Shown here: positions 54,036-62,878 of the stretch, in pieces | Numbering within the stretch: the stretch's first letter is position 1 | Layout: each line of letters begins with the position of its first letter | Assembly (NCBI GenBank): GCA_013335115.1 | Contig: JAAXWQ010000005.1 | Location: forward strand, 62,001 to 126,000 | From: Chlorobiaceae bacterium | GTDB taxonomy: Bacteria > Bacteroidota > Chlorobiia > Chlorobiales > Chlorobiaceae | DNA: 64,000 nt | Direction of reading: 5' to 3' | Notes under the pieces: generated by a model | Databases searched by the model: none | The model's input: only the letters and a program-made list of their open reading frames with translations | What the model was told of the DNA's origin: nothing | Made by a program: the position numbers and the translations under genes

Positions 54036-56051
54036 TTATGAGGGCAGTTGTACTCTGAAAATGTGCGCAGGCGCGAAGTTCGGGTTCAGCTCGATGAAGT
54101 TCCACTCGCCGTTCCACGAGTAGCCCTGGCCCGAAATGAGCTCCTCGACCATGAACGACTGGGTATGCGGAAGGCCGAACAGTTCGAGCGGGAAGCGCAG
54201 CCAGCCGCGTTGGGTGTTCCTGTGGTCGAGGTTGACCACGGTGAGGATGACGTTGCCTCCGTCTGACGAACGCTTGACGTACCCCATGAGCTGCTCGTGC
54301 TCGCGCCCCTCCCCGGCGTCGACGCGCACGAAGGTGATGTCGGCGGTCTGCTGCAAAGCGGGATTCTCCTGCCTGATACGGTTGACCAGGGCGATCTCCG
54401 CCCGGATGTTGCCGGGACGGTCCAGGTCCCAGCGCTTGATTTCGTACTTCTCCGAATCGATGTACTCCTCCTTGCCGGGAGCCACAGGCTCATGCTCGCA
54501 AAGCTCGTAGGCGGGGCCGTACATGCCGTAGTTCGAGGAGAGGGTCGCGGCCAGCACCTGGCGGATGATGAACTTCGAACGGCTGCCGCCCTGCAGCTCC
54601 TCGTGGAGGATATCGGGGGTGTTCGGCCAGAAATTCGGACGCATGTAATCGCGAAGCTCCGTGCGGCAGAGTTCGACCAGGTACTCCTGCAGTTCGCGCT
54701 TCGTGTTGCGCCAGGTGAAATAGGAATAGGACTGGCTGTAGCCGGCCTTGGCGAGTCGCGCCATGAGTTTGGGGCGGGTGAAGGCCTCGGCCAGGAACAC
54801 CGTCTCGGGATGCTCGTCGCGGATCGTGCCGATGGCCCACTCCCAGAACGGGAAGGCCTTGGTGTGCGGGTTGTCCACGCGGAAGATCTTGACACCCTTG
54901 CCGATCCAGAACAGGAAGACGCCCCGAAGTTCGGTCCAGAGGCTCTGCCACTCCTTCGTCTCGAAATCGATCGGCAAAATGTCTTCGTAACGCTTCGGCG
55001 GATTCTCGGCGAACTGCACCGTGCCGTCCGGACGCCAGCGGAACCACTGCGGATGCTCGAGCACCCAGGGATGGTCCGGAGAGCACTGGAAGGCGATGTC
55101 GAGCGCCACGGAAATGCCGTTGCGTTCGGCCTCCTGCACGAAGGCCTCGAAATCTGCGATGGTGCCCAGCTCCGGGTGCACGGCCGTGTGGCCACCCTCA
55201 GGGCTGCCGATCGCCCAGCAGCTGCCCGGCTCTTCAGGGCCGGCCACCAGGGCATTGTTCTTTCCCTTGCGCTTGGTCAGGCCAATCGGATGGATTGGCG
55301 GCAGGTAGACCACGTCGAATCCCATCTGCGCGATGCGCGGAAGCATGCCCGTGCAGTCGCGGAAAGTCCCGTGCCGTCCGGGCTCGGCAGCCCATGAGCG
55401 GGGAAAGAATTCATACCAGGTGCTGAAGCCGGCCTTCTTCTGGTCGACCTGCAGGAGCAGCAGCTTTTCGTACATGCTCGCGATGGACTTGTCGGGCGAG
55501 CGCAGCATGGCCGAGGTCAGCTCGTCGCCGAGCGCCGCCTCGACGGCCGCCTCGCGCTCGCCGACGGTCAGGAGTCCAACGTGGTGGTGTAGCGTCCCGG
55601 AATCCTCGCCGCGGGCCCTGGCGGCTCCCAGCTCGACGATGGTCGCACCGATCCTCAGGTCGAGGCCGACATCCTGGCCGGCGTCGATCTTCTTCCGCAG
55701 GCCTTTCTGCCAGGTCAGGAAGTGGTCGACCCAGGCCCGGACGGTGTACTCGTACATGCCGGGGTCACCGACCGCGAAGGAGGCCGTCCAGAGATCGTTG
55801 ACCAGGGAGGTCATCGGCGCGGAGGACCACTCCCTGGCGCCCCGGCGCCGGTAAAGAAGCTCGGCCTCGATGGTATCGGCGCCGTCGGTGAAGATGTCGG
55901 CCTCGACCGTCACGGTTTCACCTTCGACCCGTTTTGCCGGGAAGCGTCCGCCGTCGATCTCAGGCGACACCTTGTCGATAATGACCCTCCTGCGTCCGTC
56001 GAAGGGATATTCCATGCGAAGAGGCGCTGGCTGGAGAAACTCTGGGTTCAT
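54036..56051 (-). CDS. glgE: Alpha-1,4-glucan:maltose-1-phosphate maltosyltransferase
   Basis: 671 residues, GH13_3. The N-terminal beta domain (about 1-120) includes RRRVIIDKVSPEIDGGRFP; the catalytic barrel has FYEFFPRSW-type WYEFFPRSWAAE near 215, IFRVDNPHTKAFPFWEW (nucleophile Asp), VFLAEAFTRPK (acid Glu) and FWPNTPDI. It extends alpha-glucan using maltose-1-phosphate from the TreS-maltokinase fusion that follows after 26 bases. Together they form the GlgE pathway, here complete except for trehalose supply. Confidence 0.96.
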   Translation of the reverse strand: MNPEFLQPAPLRMEYPFDGRRRVIIDKVSPEIDGGRFPAKRVEGETVTVEADIFTDGADTIEAELLYRRRGAREWSSAPMTSLVNDLWTASFAVGDPGMYEYTVRAWVDHFLTWQKGLRKKIDAGQDVGLDLRIGATIVELGAARARGEDSGTLHHHVGLLTVGEREAAVEAALGDELTSAMLRSPDKSIASMYEKLLLLQVDQKKAGFSTWYEFFPRSWAAEPGRHGTFRDCTGMLPRIAQMGFDVVYLPPIHPIGLTKRKGKNNALVAGPEEPGSCWAIGSPEGGHTAVHPELGTIADFEAFVQEAERNGISVALDIAFQCSPDHPWVLEHPQWFRWRPDGTVQFAENPPKRYEDILPIDFETKEWQSLWTELRGVFLFWIGKGVKIFRVDNPHTKAFPFWEWAIGTIRDEHPETVFLAEAFTRPKLMARLAKAGYSQSYSYFTWRNTKRELQEYLVELCRTELRDYMRPNFWPNTPDILHEELQGGSRSKFIIRQVLAATLSSNYGMYGPAYELCEHEPVAPGKEEYIDSEKYEIKRWDLDRPGNIRAEIALVNRIRQENPALQQTADITFVRVDAGEGREHEQLMGYVKRSSDGGNVILTVVNLDHRNTQRGWLRFPLELFGLPHTQSFMVEELISGQGYSWNGEWNFIELNPNFAPAHIFRVQLPS

Positions 56052-56184
56052 AGCTGGAGCTCGGTAGTACTTTAGGGCCTGGCCGTCCCTGTCCAGGGCG
56101 GGCCCGTGCAGGCGGTTTCCTTAAAAATATGAAATGTAGCATTCTTTTTTCGGGCGAGGGCATCATATTTCTTACGAAACCACC

Positions 56185-56730
56185 TCACGGCATGGCATAC
56201 TTTGGACGCAGCCTGGCAAGCAGCGCGTGAAGCTCGTCATGCTTCCCTTTACCCGCCACTGTCGCCTCATGCGCTTCGAAAGCCTCGAAGAGCGCTTCTT
56301 CCTGGTGCTCCGTCAGCAGCTTCCCGGCCAGGGGGAACAGTATCGTGTTCTCCTTTTTGATATGCGCGTCGAGCAGCTCGAGGTAACCATGCACCGCCGC
56401 CATGAACTCCGCGCTCCTGAGCTTCGGAAAGGTGGCGCCCTCCATGGCCTTGAGCAGTTCCCGGGCTCGGGCGTGTTCAGAGAGCAGTGCAGAGATCGAG
56501 ACATCCTGATCGGAAAGGCCGGCCATGGCCAATGCCGGAAACAGGTAGACTTCCTCCTTTCCGTGATGGCACCGGTCGGCGAACACCTTCAGGAAGCCGA
56601 GCAGGTCGGAAATGTCGCCCTCGTCGACGGCACCGCCACGCTCCATGAGGCTGGCGATACCCTCCAGTATCCGCAAACCTTCAAGAATGGTGCCATGTTC
56701 TTGCATCAGATCATCGATAGCCCTGTTCAT
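56185..56730 (-). CDS. Hemerythrin HHE cation-binding domain protein
   Basis: 181 residues from ATG at 56730, 6 bases after GGAGG; the next ATG upstream is inside the ribosome site. Metal ligands of the HHE fold are MQEHGTI, CHHGKEEVYLFPAL, LSEHARAREL and HIKKENTILFPLA. Such proteins bind a di-iron centre and act on O2, NO or in iron-sulfur repair; in a strict anaerobe defence against O2 or NO is plausible. Downstream of the proton-pumping ATPase by 110 bases, same strand. Confidence 0.85.
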   Translation of the reverse strand: MNRAIDDLMQEHGTILEGLRILEGIASLMERGGAVDEGDISDLLGFLKVFADRCHHGKEEVYLFPALAMAGLSDQDVSISALLSEHARARELLKAMEGATFPKLRSAEFMAAVHGYLELLDAHIKKENTILFPLAGKLLTEHQEEALFEAFEAHEATVAGKGKHDELHALLARLRPKYAMP

Positions 56731-56839
56731 CTTCATCCTCCGTTTTGCAGGCAACAAACCGGTTCGTGCGTTGCCTGTGTTCAATCGTTCTGGAAATCCG
56801 GAAACCGGTACGTCCATGCGCACCTGGCAGGGAACTGCA

Positions 56840-59317
56840 TCAGGGGGATCGCGGGAGTGGCGGGCCAGTGGCAAGGCGCCGTTGCCCGCCGGCAACGACA
56901 AGCCTGAGCAGGATGACTTTCAGTGCGTCGTTGACGCCCAGGCAGGCAAGCATCGCGTATCCGAAAATCACCATGAGCTGCCAGTACCGCAACGGCAGGA
57001 GGCCGGGAAGCCCGGCGAAGGTCAGCGCGGTGCCGGTGAGCGTGACGGCCGCCAATGCGCCGAGCAGCGTACCTCCGGGCATCGTGGAGCTGAAATGCCG
57101 GCGCTCCCGAACAGAGATAATCGAGAACACGGCAAGGTAAAGCAGCGTCAGGAAGCTGAACGAATAGAGCCTGCCGTCGTGCTCCGAAAGGCCGAACGGC
57201 GCATCACAGAGTGAGAGCAGCAGCAACGCCTCCGCCACCATGGCGACACCCAGGAGCACAGAAACCAGCACATGCCCGCCGATCTCCCGCGTCTCCGGCT
57301 TTCCGGATGGCTGAACGCGATCGGTGGCCAGGGCGATCTTGGCGAAATCGGTCATGAAGGTGAGCAGGAGCATGGCGAACGCCGAAACAACGAACTTGCC
57401 GGTCATCAGGAATGCAACCGACACGAACCCAGCCTTCAGGATCGTTCGACTGATCTTGTTGATGATCCAGGTGAGTATCCTCTGGTAGATGACGCGCCCC
57501 TGCTCGACCAGCGCGACGATATTGGTCAATCCTGGTTCGGTCAGCACGACGCTGGCTGCACCTTTCGCCACATCGGTAGCCGTGCTGACGGCGATCCCCA
57601 GTTCGGCCTGGCGCAACGCAGGCGCATCGTTGACCCCGTCCCCGGTCATGCCCGTCACATGACCGGCCTCCTGCAGGTGCCGCACGACGCGGTACTTGTC
57701 CTCCGGATAGACCTCGGCCAGGCCCCCGGCATTCCCGATAAGGTCGCCGGCCGCTTTTCCCGCACGCTTTTCCGGCGATGCAAGGTCCGACATCCTCCGG
57801 ATGTCCTCCAGGCCGACCAGCCGCGCCGTCTCAACGGCCACGGCAAGGGCGTCACCGGTGAGCATTTTCACCTGTATGCCGAGGCTCCCGAGCCTCTTGA
57901 TCAGACTGGCGGCATCGGGACGCGGCGGATCGTACAGCGACACCAGTCCGATGAGCCGACAGGCTCCGGCTTCAGGCCCTCGCGCCACGGCAAGCGTCCG
58001 GTACCCCTTCTGCGCCGAGGCGGCGACGATCGCATCGAGCCTCGCCAACGTGTCGGGCCTTTCGCGGCAGATGCCGGCAATAGTCCGTACGGCGCCCTTC
58101 ATCACCAGGAAACGCCGCCCATCCTGTTCGATCACGGCTTCCGTCCGCCGGCGCTCGGGATCGAACGGTTCGAAGGAGATGGTGGCGGGCACCGGGCCGT
58201 CCATAACGCCACTCCGCCCTGCGGCAGCGGCCAGGAAGACCATGTCGACCGGATCGTTGTTGGCTTCGCGGGAGGCGAGCGCCCCGGACTGCAGGACCTC
58301 ATCCTCCGTGGCCCCGGCGAGGGGAACGACCTCCGCGACGCCCAGGCGGTTCATCGTGACCGTGCCGGTCTTGTCGACGCAGAGCACGTCCATCGTCGCG
58401 GCATCTTCAGCAGCGCTGAGGCGGGTCACCAGCACCCCGAGCCGGGCCAGCTCCCTCGACCCGACGGCCATGCTCACGGTGAACATGACCGGCAGGGCGA
58501 CCGGCACGGCGCTCATCAGCAGCACCAGCATGAGCGGCAGGATTTCAACCATCGTCATGCCCCGGATTGCAGCAAGGGCAAGCACCGCTCCGAGCAGAAG
58601 CCCGAGGATGGTGAACAGCCAGCGGACCAGCCTGCCGACAACCTCCTCGATATGCAACTTCGGCTTTGCCAGCCTGACCAGCTCGGTCGTGCGGCCATAG
58701 AGCGTCCTGGTGCCAGTTGCCACGACGACCGCGTCACCTTCGCCGCGGCGCACCACCGAACCGGAGAAGAGCGCCTCCCCCGCACTCCTCGGCACATCGG
58801 CAGACTCCCCCGTCATGGCCGACTGGTCGATGCGGAGCGAACCGGAAAGCAGCCGGAGATCGGCCGGCACAAAATCCCCCGGCCGGACCCGCACGATGTC
58901 CCCCGGCACCAGATCCCTGGCCGGCACGACCTGCCAGGCCGAGTCGCGCAGCACCCGGGAGGCCACCCGCAACCGGCTCTTCAGCGCATCGACGATTCCG
59001 GAAGCCCTGCGCTCCTGCAGGAAGCCGACCACGGCATTGACGACCAGGAGCGCCGCAATGACGACGGCATCGGCATGCTTGCCGAGCAGGAGGGAGATAA
59101 GCAGGATCAGTTCAAGCATGAATGCCGACATGCCGCCGAATTTGCCCAGGAACTCCAGCAGCTGACGGCGCTTTTCATCCGCCACCTCGTTGAAGCCGTA
59201 CTCCTGCCGGATACGCAACACCTCCCCTGACGCAAGTCCCTTGGAAGGATCGACGTCCGGCGCGGGGGTATGCATGTGCTCATCCGATGGGTTCATGGCG
59301 CTGGCACGCGTTGTCAT
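56840..59317 (-). CDS. Plasma-membrane proton-efflux P-type ATPase (type IIIA)
   Basis: 825 residues from ATG at 59317 (MTTRASAMNP); ATG at 59296 is an alternative. N-terminal actuator has TGES, DKTGTVTMNRLG is the phosphorylation site, MTGDGVNDAPALR the hinge. The length, the loss of a C-terminal regulatory tail and segments such as SAVPVALPVMFTVSMAVG match the H+-ATPase group. It exports protons using ATP and could serve pH homeostasis or membrane energisation in the dark. The upstream region to prfB (59318-59581) carries divergent promoters. Confidence 0.9.
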   Translation of the reverse strand: MTTRASAMNPSDEHMHTPAPDVDPSKGLASGEVLRIRQEYGFNEVADEKRRQLLEFLGKFGGMSAFMLELILLISLLLGKHADAVVIAALLVVNAVVGFLQERRASGIVDALKSRLRVASRVLRDSAWQVVPARDLVPGDIVRVRPGDFVPADLRLLSGSLRIDQSAMTGESADVPRSAGEALFSGSVVRRGEGDAVVVATGTRTLYGRTTELVRLAKPKLHIEEVVGRLVRWLFTILGLLLGAVLALAAIRGMTMVEILPLMLVLLMSAVPVALPVMFTVSMAVGSRELARLGVLVTRLSAAEDAATMDVLCVDKTGTVTMNRLGVAEVVPLAGATEDEVLQSGALASREANNDPVDMVFLAAAAGRSGVMDGPVPATISFEPFDPERRRTEAVIEQDGRRFLVMKGAVRTIAGICRERPDTLARLDAIVAASAQKGYRTLAVARGPEAGACRLIGLVSLYDPPRPDAASLIKRLGSLGIQVKMLTGDALAVAVETARLVGLEDIRRMSDLASPEKRAGKAAGDLIGNAGGLAEVYPEDKYRVVRHLQEAGHVTGMTGDGVNDAPALRQAELGIAVSTATDVAKGAASVVLTEPGLTNIVALVEQGRVIYQRILTWIINKISRTILKAGFVSVAFLMTGKFVVSAFAMLLLTFMTDFAKIALATDRVQPSGKPETREIGGHVLVSVLLGVAMVAEALLLLSLCDAPFGLSEHDGRLYSFSFLTLLYLAVFSIISVRERRHFSSTMPGGTLLGALAAVTLTGTALTFAGLPGLLPLRYWQLMVIFGYAMLACLGVNDALKVILLRLVVAGGQRRLATGPPLPRSP

Positions 59318-59581
59318 CCTGCCGCCCGACAGTTGGATCAAAGATGAGGGGGTACAAAGCTGACAACGACGATTGCGGCCAAACAATCACCCGAGCAGGG
59401 TTCACGACTGAAAACGGCGACCCGCCCACGAATTTTGGCGGGCACGTGAGCGGTGCCCTTTACGGCCGGCCTGAATTGTTTATATTCCCAGCGGCCGCCG
59501 TTTGCCCGCATCAGCCTCAACAAGGCGGGCCGACCGGAAATAGTATCGAGGGAAACCGTTCATCATTTGACATTCACCGCC

Positions 59582-60677
59582 ATGTTCGACGCCGAAAAAG
59601 ACCGCATCCACGCCATCAACCACCGCCTGGATCAGTTACGGGGGTATCTTTGACATCGATGAACGAAAAGAGAAGGTAAGCGACCTCGAAAAGGTCTCGG
59701 CGGCGCCGGACTTCTGGAGCGACCAGAAAGCAGCGCACGCACTGCTCAAGGAGCTGAACGAGCACAAATCCTGGACCGAAGCCTGGGACCGCATCAAGTC
59801 GGCCGCGGAGAACTCCGCCGAGGAGATCGAGATCGCCACGGAGCTCGAGGACGAGTCGCTCGTCAAGGACCTGGACACCACCATCGAGAGCCTCGAAAAA
59901 GAGATCGACGCCCTGGAGTTCAGGAACATGCTCTCCGGCAAGGATGACGCAGGCAACGCCATGATCATCATCCACGCCGGCGCCGGCGGCACCGAGGCGC
60001 AGGACTGGGCCGAGATGCTCTACCGGATGTACATGCGCTGGGCTGAACGCAAGGGCTACAAGGTCTTCACCGACGACTACCAGGAGGGCGACGGCGCGGG
60101 CATCAAGACAGCCACCCTCGAAATCATCGGCCCCTACGCCTACGGCTACCTCAAGGCGGAGAACGGCGTGCACCGGCTCGTCAGGGTATCGCCCTACGAC
60201 TCGAACGCCCGCCGACACACCTCGTTCGCCAGCGTCTTCACCTACCCCGAGGCTCCGCCCGACGTCGAGATAGAGGTCCGTAAAGAGGACCTGGAACTCT
60301 CGACCTTCCGTAGCGGCGGCAAGGGCGGCCAGAACGTCAACAAGGTCGAAACCGCCGTGCGTATCAAGCACGTCCCGTCGGGCATCGTGGTCGGCTGCCA
60401 GGAGGAACGCTCGCAGTTCCAGAACAGGGAACGAGCCATGAAGATGCTTATGGCCCAGCTCTACCAGCGCAAGCGGGAGGAGGAGGAGGCCCAGAAACGC
60501 GAGATCGAGGGCAAAAAGAAGAAGATCGAGTGGGGCAGCCAGATCCGCAGCTATGTGCTCGACGACCGGCGCATCAAGGACCACCGGACCAACTACGAGA
60601 GGTTCGACGTGGAGAACGTGCTGGACGGCGACCTCGACGAGTTCATGCAGCGCTACCTCTCCGAATTCGGCGACTGA
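59582..60677 (+). CDS. prfB: Peptide chain release factor 2 with programmed +1 frameshift
   Basis: Translation starts at ATG 59582, reads 23 codons and meets TGA at 59651-59653; a +1 shift on CTT-T then continues in frame from GAC at 59652 to the stop at 60677, giving 364 residues, the usual RF2 length. The frameshift site is the classic CGG-GGG-TAT-CTT-TGA-C, with the G-rich stretch as internal Shine-Dalgarno. The GGQ peptidyl-hydrolysis motif is at 248-250. The anticodon-like tripeptide is SPY (203-205) in place of the usual SPF. RF2 reads UGA and UAA; the frameshift autoregulates it. Confidence 0.96.
59639..59654 (+). other. Programmed +1 frameshift site of prfB
   Basis: CGG-GGG-TAT-CTT-TGA-C, identical to the canonical RF2 recoding site: an internal ribosome-binding-like G run, slippery CTT-T and an in-frame UGA followed by C. 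Confidence 0.95.
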
Positions 60678-60687
60678 AGCCCGCACC

Positions 60688-61521
60688 ATGGCTCCGACCG
60701 AAGGCCGGCCGCTCAGGTTCGGCATCATCACCGACATCCACTACACGCCTGAAGGCCAGGCCGGCAGGACTCCCGCCGGCCTGGCACGGTGCATCGCCAG
60801 CTGGACTGAACGGGAAGCTGCGTTCGTCGTGCAGCTTGGCGACCTCATCGACCGGGAAGGCCCGGAAGCCGAAAATGACCTGCTCGGCGTCAAGGCGATG
60901 CTCGACTGCTTCCCCGGCCGGATGGTGCACGTTACCGGCAACCACTGCCTGGCCGTACCGCCCGACCGGTTCTTCGGCCTCATGGGCATCCCGGACCCCT
61001 ATTACACCATCAACCAGGGTGGCATCCGTTTTATCGTGCTACACGGCATGGATGTCTCCATACGCTCGGAACCCGAAAACGAAGCCGACCGCAACCTGCT
61101 CCGGTACTACAGGGATGAACGGCAAGAGCCCTTCTACTGCGGGGCCGTCGGCAGCCGCCAGCTCAAGTGGCTCGTCGATGAACTCGATTCAGCCCAGCGG
61201 ACAGGAGAGCCGGTCATCGTGCTCTCGCACCTCCCGTTGCTGGAGGAGACGACCGACACGAAGCATGGCCTGCTCTGGAACCATGGGGAGGTCACCGAAC
61301 TACTCTGCCGCTACCCGAACGTCCGGGCCTGCCTCAGCGGGCATTTCCATCCGGGCGGCTATGCCTGGCGGAGCGGCATCCACTTCATCGTCCTGCCCTC
61401 GTTCGCCGGTGGATGCGAGCCGCCTTGCTTCTGTTGCGGCACCGTGGAGATCGGCGAAGGACGCCTGCGGATCCTTTCCCTGGACGGCACGCTCCTGCAC
61501 GACCTGGAATTTATCGCCTGA
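60688..61521 (+). CDS. Calcineurin-like metallophosphatase (ADP-ribose/CDP-alcohol diphosphatase-like)
   Basis: 277 residues from ATG at 60688, 10 bases after prfB stop. Metal motifs in order: FGIITDIHYTPEG (D-x-H), VQLGDLIDR (GD), VTGNHC (GNH), LSHLPLLEE, and LSGHFHPGGY (GH-x-H). The DIHY start and the order fit Mn-dependent ADP-ribose/CDP-alcohol diphosphatase-like proteins. Activity on nucleotide diphosphate-linked substrates is likely but unproven. Probably co-transcribed with prfB. Confidence 0.85.
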   Translation: MAPTEGRPLRFGIITDIHYTPEGQAGRTPAGLARCIASWTEREAAFVVQLGDLIDREGPEAENDLLGVKAMLDCFPGRMVHVTGNHCLAVPPDRFFGLMGIPDPYYTINQGGIRFIVLHGMDVSIRSEPENEADRNLLRYYRDERQEPFYCGAVGSRQLKWLVDELDSAQRTGEPVIVLSHLPLLEETTDTKHGLLWNHGEVTELLCRYPNVRACLSGHFHPGGYAWRSGIHFIVLPSFAGGCEPPCFCCGTVEIGEGRLRILSLDGTLLHDLEFIA

Positions 61522-61524
61522 ACG

Positions 61525-62262
61525 TCAGCCTACCGTATTGCACTCCCCCTTGCGCAACGCTTCGAGGTCCAGGAAGAACAGCGTCGACATCGTGAATGGA
61601 TAGGCGAGGAAAAGGTCGAGGATTGCGTTGAACCCTACGGCGACAGCCGGGACTCGCGGAAAGACGAGCATCAGGGGAAGCATGGCCGCGGTGAACGCTG
61701 CGGAAAAAAGGAAAAAGACGAACTGGCACCAGAACACCTGGCCGAACCGCCCCTCGAACATCCCCCTGGCATAATCGAACGCCGCCATGCCGGAGCGGCT
61801 TCGCAGCGATACGGCAAGGAAGTAGAACATGAAAAGGGCGTAAAAAAGCGCCTCTCCGAGCCGGGGAACGAGCATAAGCACCAGCAACCCGAAGGCGGTC
61901 AGCACCACAAGCGGCCCGAGGGAGAGTGCCGCTCCCCAACGGCCGAACGTATGCCTGAACACGGCCCGCCATGCCACGGGAGCGCCATCGACCGAGGTTT
62001 CGACGATCTTGGCGACAGCCATGGCGACGAGGCTGTTGAACACCAGGATCCTGGCTGACGAGAGTAGCCGGAAGATCCACGCATCGTAAGGTCCGCTCCC
62101 GGATATGCCGGCAAAAGGAAGGGCCGACAGGATGACGTTCACCGGAACGGAAATGAGCAGGACGACCGCCGCGATGGACAGGAAGTTCCTGCGGTAGAGC
62201 TTCCAGCCCGCCGCGATGATCCGGTTCAGGTCGAAAACCTCCCCGGTATTGCCCGTAGTCAT
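61525..62262 (-). CDS. Polytopic membrane protein of unknown function
   Basis: 245 residues from ATG at 62262, after a strong GGGGGGAG. At least five hydrophobic segments (FLSIAAVVLLISVPVNVIL; LGPLVVLTAFGLLVLMLVP; FYALFMFYFLAVSL; FVFFLFSAAFTAAMLPLML). It looks like the many small membrane proteins with internal helices of about 200-250 residues; I do not recognise a specific family. Convergent with the metallophosphatase (stops 3 bases apart) and 34 bases downstream of the nitroreductase. Confidence 0.65.
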   Translation of the reverse strand: MTTGNTGEVFDLNRIIAAGWKLYRRNFLSIAAVVLLISVPVNVILSALPFAGISGSGPYDAWIFRLLSSARILVFNSLVAMAVAKIVETSVDGAPVAWRAVFRHTFGRWGAALSLGPLVVLTAFGLLVLMLVPRLGEALFYALFMFYFLAVSLRSRSGMAAFDYARGMFEGRFGQVFWCQFVFFLFSAAFTAAMLPLMLVFPRVPAVAVGFNAILDLFLAYPFTMSTLFFLDLEALRKGECNTVG

Positions 62263-62296
62263 GGTGTTGCTCCCCCCAATGGCTCTGTGGGGGCGT

Positions 62297-62836
62297 TCAC
62301 CAGCGTTCGCGGTGAATGCGCTCAGGCTTGTACTTGTCGATCGGCTGCTTGACCGCCACGGGATGGCCAACCGGCAGAACGCACAACGGGACCACTTCCG
62401 CCGGTATCCCCAGCACGCTGCCCACATGCGCCATCCGCTCTTCGTAGGGATACGCGGCGACCCAGACCGAACCCAGTCCGAGGGCATGTGCCGTCAACAG
62501 GATGTTCTCGCTCGCGCAGGTAGCGTCGATTACCGCCAACTCGGCACTCCCGTTGTTCGCCTGTTCGGGCAGTGCGCAGACCACGACAGCCGCCGGCGCC
62601 TTGCCGAGCATCTTTCCGAACGGCAGCCCCTCGGCAAGGCGATCGAGCGTTTCGCGCCCGGTGACGATGATGAACGACCACGGCTGCATGTTCTTCGCCG
62701 TCGGAGCCGACATGCCTGCCCGCACGAGCAGGTCCAGGGAATCCGCATCGACTGCTTCCCCGGTATAGTCCCTCACGCTCCGGCGGTCGAGGATTACCCG
62801 CATCCCGCCAGACTTCTTTTGTTCACCAGTACCCAT
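62297..62836 (-). CDS. FMN nitroreductase family protein
   Basis: 179 residues. FMN contacts are DRRSVRDYTGE near 17 and APTAKNMQPWSFIIV near 45; the C-terminal GLGSVWVAAYP and LPVGHPVAVKQPIDKYKPE are typical. Short single-domain members reduce nitro compounds or flavins with NAD(P)H; the physiological substrate is unknown. ATG at 62836, preceded by GGAGG at 9 bases. It lies between the 2-epimerase-like gene and the membrane protein on the same strand. Confidence 0.88.
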   Translation of the reverse strand: MGTGEQKKSGGMRVILDRRSVRDYTGEAVDADSLDLLVRAGMSAPTAKNMQPWSFIIVTGRETLDRLAEGLPFGKMLGKAPAAVVVCALPEQANNGSAELAVIDATCASENILLTAHALGLGSVWVAAYPYEERMAHVGSVLGIPAEVVPLCVLPVGHPVAVKQPIDKYKPERIHRERW

Positions 62837-62878
62837 ATGTTTAATCCTCCGATAGTTTTCGTTACGTTGCTTCCCTCG

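Noticed and set aside
54010-54117. Extension of the TreS fusion upstream of 54009
   Set aside because: It overlaps the glgE 3' end and has no conserved residues; ATG at 54009 leads straight into the family start.
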